Assembly (NCBI GenBank): GCA_947491475.1
Contig: CANLKN010000029.1
Coordinates: 1-38,939, forward strand
Origin: Akkermansiaceae bacterium
Lineage (GTDB): Bacteria > Verrucomicrobiota > Verrucomicrobiia > Verrucomicrobiales > Akkermansiaceae
Direction of reading: 5' to 3'
DNA: 38,939 bases
Shown here: positions 8,412-18,091 of the stretch, piece after piece
How positions within the stretch are numbered: the stretch's first letter is position 1
Layout of the letters: each line of letters starts with the position of its first letter
Program-made: the position numbers and the translations under genes
The notes under the pieces: model-generated
The model's input: the letters and a program-made list of their open reading frames with translations, nothing else
Told to the model about the DNA's origin: nothing
Database searches by the model: none

Positions 8412-10265
8412 ATGTACGATCGTAAAACCTGGATAGTCCTCATCCTTTGCGGCGGCTTGCTTGCCGGAAACCTTTATTTCTCGGCACAGAACCAGCGCAC
8501 GCAGGCCGAGGCAAGACAGCGCGAGTTGGCCTTGCAGAAGGCCAACGCCGCCGACGTCGAGCAACCCGCCACCACCACGCGGGCCGAGCTTACCGTCGAG
8601 ACGCCGCCGCCGCCCACCGAGGAGGAACTGGTCGTCCTGCGCAATGACCGTGTTGCCTTTACCCTCACCAACATCGGCGGTGGCATCAAGTTCGCCGAGT
8701 TTCAGCACGAATTCGATGTCGGCAGCAGGACCAGCCGCGTGCGGGTCAACCGCTTCGGACAAGGCCCCATCGGAGCCATCGCAGGCGCTGGCGAAGCGCT
8801 CGAAAACATTCCCTATGCCTACAAGCAGGAGGAATCCATCGCGGACGAAAAAGCCGTTTACATCGCCAAGCTCGCCTCCGGCCTTGTGATCAAGAAAACC
8901 TTCACTCTGAACAAGGGTGGGGAACCTGGCGCGCCATATCTGATGAATTTCGACCTCCAAATCGAAAATGCGACCGCCGTCGCGCTCGATCTCAACCAAT
9001 GGAGCATCTTCCTCGGCGAGGCATCGCCGCTCTATCAGAAGGAATGGCCGCAGCAGACCGGCTTCTTCTGGCGTGAGGATGGCAACATCCATTTCACCGA
9101 TGGCGGCACTTTCAAGGGCGGCTGGTTCAGCGCCGCCAAATCCATCGTCAACAGCCCGGAGGAGTTGATCCAATTCGCCGGTGTAACCAACCAGTTTTTC
9201 TCCACCGTGCTGCGCCCGGCGGTGCCCATGCCCACCAGCATATGGGCGAAATCCTCACAGGTTTCCCTGCCGGACAGCGCCGTGCCGGTCACCTCGGTGC
9301 GCGCCGGCCTGCGCCTGCCCTCCGGTGAAATCAAGCCCGCCGAAATCAAGGCGCTCGAATACCGCATCTTCATCGGCCCGCGTCACAACATGATGCTGCG
9401 CAGGATGGAGAGATACTGGGGCGAGGGCTGGGGCGATGTGATGCAATACGGGTGGTTCTGGTTCGTCTCGCGCCCGCTCAACTGGCTGCTCAACACCTAT
9501 CACGGCTGGCTCGATGGCATCGCCCGCAATTGGTCGTGGGGCCTCGCCATCATCCTGCTCACCATCACCGTGCGCATCGTCATCTGGCCTCTTCACGCCA
9601 AGTCCACGCACACCATGAAGCGCATGGCCAAGCTCAAGCCGGAGATGGACAAGCTGAAGGAAAAATATCCGGACGACCCCAACAAGCTCAACACCGAGAT
9701 GATGGGACTCTACCGGAAATTCGGCATCAACCCGCTCGGCGGATGCCTGCCGATGTTTCTTCAAATCCCTATCTTCTTCGGCTTCTACCGCATGCTGCAA
9801 TACGCCGTGGAGCTGCGCGGCCAGGGCTTCCTGTGGGTGAACGACCTCTCGCAGCCTGACACTCTCGCCCACGTCGCCGGAGTGCCCATCAACCTGCTGC
9901 CGGTGGTGATGGCCATCACCAGCTTCCTGCAGATCAAGATGACACCGATGACGGGCGACAAGATGCAGCAGCGCATCATCATGTTCATGCCCTTCATGTT
10001 CTTCTTCTTTTGTTATAACTTCGCCTCCGCACTCGCGCTCTACTGGACCACCCAGAACATCTTCTCAATCGGCCAGACCTGGCTGATGAACAAGGTGCCT
10101 GAGCCCGAGCTCAAACCAGTGAAGGGTGCCGGAAAATCCTGGGTCCAACGCATGGCCGAGCGCCAGGCCGAGGTGCAGAAACTTCAGAAAGAACGCCAGG
10201 CCGGCGGCATGCGCGATGTCACACCAGAGTCCAAAAAGAAACGCCCGCCGCGCACCGGTGGCTGA
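8412..10265 (+). CDS. yidC: membrane protein insertase YidC
   Basis: 617 residues, the full-length Gram-negative form. An N-terminal membrane anchor (about 4-22) is followed by a large periplasmic beta domain and then the conserved Oxa1-type core. The core begins near residue 375 with WGLAIILLTITVRIVIWPL, whose Arg (about 387) sits in the hydrophilic groove used for substrate insertion. It continues with a charged cytoplasmic helical hairpin (MKRMAKLKPEMDKLKEKYPD) and FGINPLGGCLPMFLQIPIFF. The C-terminal tail is basic (ESKKKRPPRTGG). It inserts inner-membrane proteins with or without Sec. Last gene of the cluster; jag/khpB and mnmE, often next in other phyla, are not here. Confidence 0.96.
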   Translation: MYDRKTWIVLILCGGLLAGNLYFSAQNQRTQAEARQRELALQKANAADVEQPATTTRAELTVETPPPPTEEELVVLRNDRVAFTLTNIGGGIKFAEFQHEFDVGSRTSRVRVNRFGQGPIGAIAGAGEALENIPYAYKQEESIADEKAVYIAKLASGLVIKKTFTLNKGGEPGAPYLMNFDLQIENATAVALDLNQWSIFLGEASPLYQKEWPQQTGFFWREDGNIHFTDGGTFKGGWFSAAKSIVNSPEELIQFAGVTNQFFSTVLRPAVPMPTSIWAKSSQVSLPDSAVPVTSVRAGLRLPSGEIKPAEIKALEYRIFIGPRHNMMLRRMERYWGEGWGDVMQYGWFWFVSRPLNWLLNTYHGWLDGIARNWSWGLAIILLTITVRIVIWPLHAKSTHTMKRMAKLKPEMDKLKEKYPDDPNKLNTEMMGLYRKFGINPLGGCLPMFLQIPIFFGFYRMLQYAVELRGQGFLWVNDLSQPDTLAHVAGVPINLLPVVMAITSFLQIKMTPMTGDKMQQRIIMFMPFMFFFFCYNFASALALYWTTQNIFSIGQTWLMNKVPEPELKPVKGAGKSWVQRMAERQAEVQKLQKERQAGGMRDVTPESKKKRPPRTGG

Positions 10266-10317
10266 TTGGGGAAAACCCGTGCTGGCATCCGGTCTCCGCA
10301 TCCCTTAGCCTTTGTGC

Positions 10318-11367
10318 GTGATCGCCAGGCGCAAAATCCGCTACCCAGTCTCGCAGGCACTGCGCCAGTATCTCTATCACTTCGACCGACAGAGGGATAT
10401 CCCCAAGGTTTATGACGAGTTGTGCCGTTTCACAGGCGCGATTCCTTACGAAGATCCACAGGGCCGTGAAACGCTCTGGCTCACCGTGATGTATCCGCCG
10501 GAGGTGTTTGCCGAAATCCTGCCCCGCCTCACCGCCATCTATACCGAGCTCAAACTCGGGCGAGACGCCAAACAGCACGAACACCTGCTGGTGGACCGCA
10601 TCGACTTCGGTGATTTCGGAAACTCACGGCCATTCCGCATCCGCATTACCAATCTCTTCAACGACAACTCGGATTATTTCTATGTGAAACACGCCGATGC
10701 CTCGCGCATCTACGGCCTCGAGCTCGAGCACATACTCTCGCCCAACCGCATCAACTACCTCGTCAACGGCAACACCCTGATCGAGGAGCACATCGCCGGC
10801 GTGCCGGGAGATGTTTTCCTGCGTGATTATCTCAACCAGCCCGGCCTCAACAAAGTGCGCATCGCCAAGGAGTTCACGAAGTTCAACGAGCGCACTTTCA
10901 TCCGCTTGTTAGGTGACATGCGCAGCGTCAACTACGTGGTGGATATCACCCCGGACTTCGAGGAAGTGCAATACCGCGTCCGCGCCATCGATTTCGACCA
11001 GCAGTCGTATGAAGGCAAAGGAAGCATCTATCTCGCCTTCCGCTTCCGTTCAAACCGCGCCGTGACCAAGCTCGCCTTCGATGTGCTCAACCGCAAGAGC
11101 ATCGACCAATACGTGGCCGAGGAACACTCGCAGATGGCGCGCCGCGCCAAGGTGGAAAGCAGCCGCCTGCGCGCTCTGCTGGGTGTGATGCGCCGGGAGG
11201 AACTCGCGCCGCGCGAACACGTCGTCACCCTCGCCAGGGAACTCGACCGCATGCATGGCAGCAGCGATTATCAAAACTGCAAGACGATGGGCGAGCTCAC
11301 CACCAAGCACATTTCCGCGATGCTCGAAATCGATCCGGGAGACTCGATTTTCGACAACCCGTTCTGA
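10318..11367 (+). CDS. conserved hypothetical protein, possibly kinase-like fold
   Basis: About 349 residues from a GTG at 10318 (a TTG at 10312 is the alternative). I do not recognise a named family. The C-terminal half contains FIRLLGDMRSVNYVVDITPD then YRVRAIDFDQQSYEGKG. A D-x3-x-N followed about 25 residues later by IDFD recalls the catalytic loop and metal-binding Asp of kinase-like (HipA/aminoglycoside phosphotransferase) folds, but no ATP-binding loop is evident, so this is only a suggestion. No signal peptide or membrane helix; the C-terminal 80 residues are helical and charged. It starts 52 bp after yidC on the same strand and may be co-transcribed. It ends at a 26-bp inverted repeat facing icd. 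Confidence 0.75.
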   Translation: MIARRKIRYPVSQALRQYLYHFDRQRDIPKVYDELCRFTGAIPYEDPQGRETLWLTVMYPPEVFAEILPRLTAIYTELKLGRDAKQHEHLLVDRIDFGDFGNSRPFRIRITNLFNDNSDYFYVKHADASRIYGLELEHILSPNRINYLVNGNTLIEEHIAGVPGDVFLRDYLNQPGLNKVRIAKEFTKFNERTFIRLLGDMRSVNYVVDITPDFEEVQYRVRAIDFDQQSYEGKGSIYLAFRFRSNRAVTKLAFDVLNRKSIDQYVAEEHSQMARRAKVESSRLRALLGVMRREELAPREHVVTLARELDRMHGSSDYQNCKTMGELTTKHISAMLEIDPGDSIFDNPF

Positions 11368-11391
11368 GCCGCAACCATGCGGTAGGATCGC

Positions 11392-11507
11392 AAACCGTGG
11401 CGCGGGCGTCTCGCCCGTCGCCTTTCTGCAAATCCTTGTCACTTGCAAGAAGACTCCTGACACGCCCATTGAATATGGCGGCGGGCGAGACGCCCGCGCC
11501 ACGGTTT
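11392..11507. repeat. perfect 26-bp inverted repeat between convergent genes
   Basis: Arms 11392-11417 (AAACCGTGGCGCGGGCGTCT...) and 11482-11507 are exact reverse complements over 26 bp, and pair further inward with a mismatch. The loop is 64 bp. It sits between the convergent hypothetical gene and icd, in the same kind of location as the 5523-5649 repeat. Likely a bidirectional terminator or a dispersed mobile repeat. Confidence 0.8.
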
Positions 11508-11538
11508 CCACTGCATGGTCACGGCGGCGGGTGCCAGT

Positions 11539-13899
<2,361 letters not shown>

Positions 13900-14499
13900 T
13901 CAGTATTTCACGCCGCAGCCATAAGGCTTGTTCTTCGCCGCGGCCACTTCTTTGCCGGCGAGCACGGCTTCGAGAGCATTGACAAACAATTTGTCGGCAG
14001 TCGCCACGTCCTCAGCCGCGGTGGTGGCTTTGGAGTCAATGGCACCGTCATAGGCGAGCTTGCCGTCGGCAGCGATGATGAACATGTGCGGGGTGACCTT
14101 TGCGTCGTAGGCCTTGCCGGCGCTGCCATCAGTATCCATCAGGAAGTGGCTGGCCTTGTTGCCCTGCGCGGCGGCGAGTTCCGCCATTTTCGCGGGTTCA
14201 TGATAGCCGAATCCGCTCAGCCCGCTGCTGCTGAAGCGGGTGGGCACCGGAAACTTCAGCCCGCTGTGCTTCCAGCCGGGCGGCAGTTTCCATTCCACGC
14301 GGGTCGGGATGCCCGCCTCGCCGGGATTGATCCAGTAGCTTTTCCAACCGACATCGTGCTTCAGCCGGATGGCAGTGTGCAGCGATTGACCGGGCTCCAC
14401 AGTGGCGGATGCCGAAATCCAATCTGCTTCCGCTTTGCCGGAATTCGCAGTGGCTACGGCGCAAGATAACAACAGCGGTGAAAGGAAACGCAGGGGCAT
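13900..14499 (-). CDS. secreted DsbD-N-like / redoxin chimera lacking the redox centre
   Basis: 199 residues with a signal peptide (MPLRFLSPLLLSCAVATANS). Residues about 27-100 match the N-terminal periplasmic domain of DsbD-like proteins (GWKSYWINPGEAGIPTRVEW, then PPGWKHSGLKFPVPTRF). From about residue 101 the sequence switches to the C-terminal half of an AhpC/TSA-type redoxin: EPAKMAELAAAQGNKASHFL, GKAYDAKVTPHMFII, GAIDSK, and the tail KPYGCGVKY. The redoxin half that carries the peroxidatic/thioredoxin Cys is absent, as is the DsbD membrane part; only one Cys remains in the mature protein (in the YGC tail). The simplest reading is an in-frame deletion that joined two neighbouring genes near 14199. 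It is still open with a clean stop, so it may be expressed, but a normal redox role seems unlikely. Confidence 0.7.
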   Translation of the reverse strand: MPLRFLSPLLLSCAVATANSGKAEADWISASATVEPGQSLHTAIRLKHDVGWKSYWINPGEAGIPTRVEWKLPPGWKHSGLKFPVPTRFSSSGLSGFGYHEPAKMAELAAAQGNKASHFLMDTDGSAGKAYDAKVTPHMFIIAADGKLAYDGAIDSKATTAAEDVATADKLFVNALEAVLAGKEVAAAKNKPYGCGVKY

Positions 14500-14593
14500 G
14501 ATTACACCAGGATAGCCCGGGACACCGGTCGATCAAGCAGCGGATCGAATCCTTTCACTCGACAAAACCCCGATGTGTTGTCGATTAACCGGC

Positions 14594-15487
14594 ATGAAAT
14601 TCCGGCTGTGGCTCACATTGCTGACATCCGCCGCGCTTGCCGCGGGCGAGGCACCGCGACTCCAACTCGACGATCCGAATGGCGAGCTGGCCCGGATCGC
14701 GCGCGGGCTGTTAGGTGATGGTGGCGGCAACCAGTTGTTCTACCTGCCCACCCATGACGAGCCCGCCACGCCGGCATCGTGGGGTTTCAACTACGAAAAC
14801 CTCGCCTTCAAATCCGCTGATGGCACCCCACTGCACGGCTGGTTCATCCCGGCGAAAGGCAAAACCGCGCTCGGCACCGTGGTTTTCTCACACGGCAATG
14901 CGGGAGCCCTGGGCCACCACCTCGGTTTCGTCATGTGGCTGGCCGAGGCGGGATATCATGTGATGATGTATGATTACCGTGGCTTCGGAAAATCCGGCGG
15001 CAGCGTGGACCGCCGCGGCATGGTGGACGACGTCAAAGCCGCCTTCGCCCACGCCGCCCGACGGCCCGGTGTGAATTCCCGTCGGCTCATTTCCTACGGC
15101 CACAGCCTCGGCGGCGCGAAATCCATCACCGCGCTCGGCGAAACTCCCGTGCGCGGCCTGCGCGCGGTGGTCATCGATGGCGCCTTCGCCTCCTATCAGG
15201 CAATGGCGCGCATCATCGGCGGCCAACTCGGCGAAAGCCTGGTCACCGACGAACTCGCGCCCAAGGACTTCGTCGGCAAACTCAGCCCGGTGCCATTGCT
15301 GGTGGTGCACGGCACGCGCGACGAAGTGGTGCCGCTGGCCCAGGGCCGGCAATTGTATCAAGCCGCAGGCCAGCCCAAGACCTTGTTTGAAGTGAAAGCC
15401 GGCCGCCACGGCGACGCCCTCTCGCGCGATGACGGCGCATACCGCAAGCGCATGCTCGACTGGCTAGCCGCATCCATTGACGGCTGA
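14594..15487 (+). CDS. secreted alpha/beta hydrolase (serine esterase/peptidase-like)
   Basis: 297 residues from the ATG at 14594, which begins a clear signal peptide (MKFRLWLTLLTSAALAAG). Alpha/beta-hydrolase landmarks are the oxyanion strand VVFSHGNAGALGHH, the YDYRGFGKSGG turn, the nucleophile elbow GHSLGG, the acid in VVHGTRDEVVPL and the catalytic His in KAGRHGDAL. This matches the BEM46/YfhR-like serine hydrolases of unknown substrate (DUF/COG1073). The upstream in-frame ATG at 14573 would add seven residues before the signal peptide and is less likely. It diverges from the DsbD/redoxin chimera. It probably acts outside the cytoplasm; specificity cannot be read from sequence. Confidence 0.85.
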   Translation: MKFRLWLTLLTSAALAAGEAPRLQLDDPNGELARIARGLLGDGGGNQLFYLPTHDEPATPASWGFNYENLAFKSADGTPLHGWFIPAKGKTALGTVVFSHGNAGALGHHLGFVMWLAEAGYHVMMYDYRGFGKSGGSVDRRGMVDDVKAAFAHAARRPGVNSRRLISYGHSLGGAKSITALGETPVRGLRAVVIDGAFASYQAMARIIGGQLGESLVTDELAPKDFVGKLSPVPLLVVHGTRDEVVPLAQGRQLYQAAGQPKTLFEVKAGRHGDALSRDDGAYRKRMLDWLAASIDG

Positions 15488-15662
15488 CCGAGTGGAACAC
15501 CTTCCCGCCGTAGGCGCAATACGATCCCGACATACGATCCGGCTACGTCCGAAAAGCATCTTCGAATGACTGGCGTAACATGATCTGAAAACACTCCACC
15601 CCGCGTGCCATTTATGGCTGCGCCCGTTATGGAGGAGGTCTCTGGGTAATAATCTTCAGGGT

Positions 15663-15935
15663 ATGAAAAAATCCCTCAACGTCCGTCAGGAACGCTTCTG
15701 CGAGTTCATCGCCGCGGGAGAGACTCAGACCGATGCCGATCTCAAGGCGGGCTCCAAAGTGGACAAGAGCGTTGCCCGAAGGAATGCCGCCCGTTTGCTG
15801 ACAAATGCTGACATCATGTTCTGAATCGAAAAGTTGCGCGCACCGCAAACCGCCGCCGCAGCTCTCACACGCGATCGGAAGCGGGCGATACTTTGCCGGA
15901 TTGCGGAGGACGAGACCAAGTCCCTAAACGCCCGC
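15663..15935 (+). pseudogene. phage terminase small subunit remnant with in-frame TGA
   Basis: The 53-codon frame from the ATG at 15663 reads MKKSLNVRQERFCEFIAAGE and ends at TGA 15822-15824. The same frame continues as IEKLRAPQTAAAALTRDRKR and ILCRIAEDETK before losing similarity near 15935. The pattern L-x-x-R-Q-E-R-F-C-x-F followed by a repeat-type HTH and a helix with 'RKRAILCRIA' is typical of phage terminase small subunits, which recognise DNA for packaging. The TGA may be a CGA (Arg) changed by one transition. No large terminase gene is present. I read this as prophage debris at the left edge of the defence island. Confidence 0.55.
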
Positions 15936-16270
15936 CTGAACGGGAGACAAAGGTTCCAGCGGCCTGCGAATATGCAACGGTCCAACCGGGGTATCCCGGA
16001 AACAGTCAGCAATTGCTCGCCCGCATTTGCCGCGCCGTCACCTACTGTTCTTCTTTTCCCTCTTCGCCAGCTTCTTCTCCTGGGGCGTCTTCGCAGGTTG
16101 CTTCTTGGTCTCTTTTTTTGCGTCTTTGGTTTTCATCGGTGCGTGGGGTTGGATGCTCAACGCCAAGTCGGCTGGTAGCGCGGTGATCTTTCTCATCAGA
16201 TTGCGGGGTGTGCAAGCCTGGGAAAACCGCTGTGGACAGGCAGAGGGATTATTTTCACCAAGGTCTTCAG

Positions 16271-16411
16271 CTAAGCGTAACAGGACGTCGGCATCGCTGC
16301 TTTGACCCGTTGCACGGTGGAAACGCTCTTGCCGGTGATCTTGGCGGTGTTGCGGATGGATTGGCCGGCCCGCAGGTGTTTCACCACGTCCTTGTGATTT
16401 CTGGAATACAT
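16271..16411 (-). CDS. small HTH protein or serine-recombinase C-terminal fragment
   Basis: A 46-residue frame, start ATG at 16411, stop TAG at 16271-16273. Its core AGQSIRNTAKITGKSVSTVQ is the resolvase/invertase-type helix-turn-helix (usual form G-x-S-x-R-x-I-A-x-x-x-G-x-S-x-x-T-V). It could be a free-standing small DNA-binding protein or the last piece of a decayed serine recombinase; no catalytic domain is found upstream. The stretch between 15936 and 16270 holds no gene I can support. Confidence 0.45.
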   Translation of the reverse strand: MYSRNHKDVVKHLRAGQSIRNTAKITGKSVSTVQRVKAAMPTSCYA

Positions 16412-16503
16412 TTTTCAAAGGCCATTCGCTCGCTGCAAGCCGCGTCACTCCGTTGTCCGGCTGGGCATTGATTTTTTGAATACACTATTCCCCTACTGGC
16501 CGG

Positions 16504-16767
16504 TCAGCGTCTCCGTTTCCGGTATCGATTCATGGCGATCTCACACGTTCTGCCGATCTGGGACTCGATGAATGAGTCGAGGCTACAACGGTCCACGAGG
16601 CGACGGCCTCGGGATGCGCCAGGGCGGATCACGTTGGCGGAAACGATGAGTCCATCCTTGATGTGGTTTTCAATCGTGCGCGAAGATACGCCGCAATATC
16701 GCGCCGCGCCTTCGAGGGTCAGCCAGCGGGGAATGATGTTGGGTTTCATGCTCATGAATCCACTCAC
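16504..16767 (-). CDS. excisionase-like MerR/HTH_17 DNA-binding protein
   Basis: 87 residues if it begins at GTG 16767, or 83 from the ATG at 16755. The first half is a winged HTH of the excisionase/MerR type (PRWLTLEGAARYCGVSSRTI followed by ENHIKDGLI), which bends or binds DNA near recombination sites or promoters. The tail is basic (MNRYRKRRR). Its GTG start overlaps the stop of the RloB-HsdR' gene (GTGA, 16764-16767), so it is probably translated as the last gene of the defence operon. It could be a leftover Xis of the element that brought the island, or the island's regulator. No matching integrase is close on this side. Confidence 0.6.
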   Translation of the reverse strand: MSGFMSMKPNIIPRWLTLEGAARYCGVSSRTIENHIKDGLIVSANVIRPGASRGRRLVDRCSLDSFIESQIGRTCEIAMNRYRKRRR

Positions 16768-18089
16768 GCCGACTTGCCGAGCATCTCCAGCAGCATTCGG
16801 GCGAAGCCGACCTGCACGGCCTTGTTGGCTAGGAACTGCGACATCAGCTCATGGTGGGCGTCGCCGCTGGCGAGGACGGCTTCTTCGACGTCTTTCGGAA
16901 AATCGCCGAGCATGGCCTGCTCCGGGGTGTTGTTGCGGATCTGGGCCATCACGCCGGCGTTTTCGCGCACCTTGGCGGCGATGGTTTGCGCGTAGCTGAC
17001 CTTGTCGGCATCGCTGAGGTTTTCCGCGGCGAAGAGATCGTTCATGCGGGTGATGATGCGCGAGAGCGGTTCGAGTTTCTTGTCGCGGACCATGCCGCCG
17101 CCGAACTCGCTGCCGGGGTTCAGCCCGGTTTCACCCTTGGCTCCTTCGAGTTCCAGATCCTGCTCGCGCTGTTTCTGGAGTCGATAGTGGGTGAGCTGGA
17201 CGCCGCTGAGATCGAGGGCATCCTCGTCATCCTCTTCCTCGCGCAAGAGTGGATGCAGGTGGCGGGCGTAGAGGTTGAGTTTTTCGAGATCGGCGTCGTC
17301 GAAATCGACGATCTGGGACATGAACTCGTAAAACCGGGCGAAGGTGCCGAGGTCTTTCTTGAACATGTCGAGCGCGTCCTTGCGGCCCTTGGCGTCGCGT
17401 TGCTCGGATTCGGCGTTGGCGATGAGCACGGCATCGCCGGTTTTCTTGGCGCGCTTGAGCAGGTTGATGGCCTGCTTGAGGTCCTTGGATGCTTGGCGTT
17501 GACGTTCGCGCCAACGGTCGCGGGCGGGTTTGCAGATGGCGGAGAGCGCTTGCTCGCTTTTCTTCTTGTTGAAGAACGCCTTGGCGAACTGCTCGACCTC
17601 GCTCCACTGATAGATCCCGGCGGCGGCCAGCTCCCGTGGAAACTTCTTTACTAAACAGTTCCTCAACCGACTCATCACTTGTCCGTTCTGGTCTGTTTGG
17701 AGATAGGTGCTATGAAAATGGGTTTTGCATCGATCTGCCGCTCTCTCGCCATTCCTCAGTTTTGATAATTTGTCGTCTCCCAGAATTTCAAGAAACAGCG
17801 CCTCAATGCACGGGGATGATTGTTTGATGAAAAGACGATGCTCCTTGCACCAACTTTCCGGGACAGGTTCGTCGTCACGATCTGAATCCAACAGAATCAA
17901 AACACCTGAGTAATCCGCAAGGCGGGCGATGTTGATCGCTCCTTGCACCACCGTCCGCACGCTGCCACCCCTGCCATGCTCGACCTTGATGGCCGTGCTT
18001 GGAACCCCATACAGGTTCCGCAGGTGGGAAAGAAAGAACGCCTCCGTCTTTCCCTCGCCAAAGAGCAGGATGGATTTCGTTCGCGCCAC
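16764..18089 (-). CDS. RloB-like TOPRIM protein fused to type I HsdR C-terminal region
   Basis: 441 residues from GTG 18089, two bases after the stop of the ATPase gene. Residues 1 to about 155 are an RloB/OLD-type TOPRIM domain: LLFGEGKTEAFFL (E12, E16), LILLDSDRDDE (D68, D70) and SSPCIEALFLEIL, in family order. From about residue 158 (IYQWSEVEQFAKAFFNKKKS) the sequence reads as the C-terminal helical part of type I restriction HsdR subunits: DLGTFARFYEFMSQIVDFDD (246-265), LEKLNLYARHLHPLL, YRLQKQREQDLELE, GLNPGSEFGGGM, LEPLSRIITRMNDLFA. The HsdR nuclease and helicase domains are absent. The DNA is visibly less GC-rich on the TOPRIM side of about 17640 than on the HsdR side, marking the join. 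RloB proteins are usually about 200 residues, so the tail is foreign. Whether this is a working fusion or a deletion scar is open, but 280 codons remain open. Confidence 0.75.
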   Translation of the reverse strand: MARTKSILLFGEGKTEAFFLSHLRNLYGVPSTAIKVEHGRGGSVRTVVQGAINIARLADYSGVLILLDSDRDDEPVPESWCKEHRLFIKQSSPCIEALFLEILGDDKLSKLRNGERAADRCKTHFHSTYLQTDQNGQVMSRLRNCLVKKFPRELAAAGIYQWSEVEQFAKAFFNKKKSEQALSAICKPARDRWRERQRQASKDLKQAINLLKRAKKTGDAVLIANAESEQRDAKGRKDALDMFKKDLGTFARFYEFMSQIVDFDDADLEKLNLYARHLHPLLREEEDDEDALDLSGVQLTHYRLQKQREQDLELEGAKGETGLNPGSEFGGGMVRDKKLEPLSRIITRMNDLFAAENLSDADKVSYAQTIAAKVRENAGVMAQIRNNTPEQAMLGDFPKDVEEAVLASGDAHHELMSQFLANKAVQVGFARMLLEMLGKSA

Positions 18090-18091
18090 GA

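Noticed and set aside
16038-16197. Minus-strand frame of 52 codons with a Lys-rich tail (KTKDAKKETKKQPAKTPQEK)
   Set aside because: No ribosome site or family pattern; low-complexity composition gives little evidence of coding.
15488-16503. A third copy of the tRNA-Leu att sequence that would show the defence island entered at the same tRNA
   Set aside because: Searched for the conserved pieces of the 56-bp repeat; none found, so tandem integration is not supported.
16764-18089. Explaining the long RloB-like protein as a plain OLD-family nuclease
   Set aside because: OLD proteins have the ATPase at the N-terminus of the same chain; here the TOPRIM is first, the ATPase is separate and the second half reads as HsdR.
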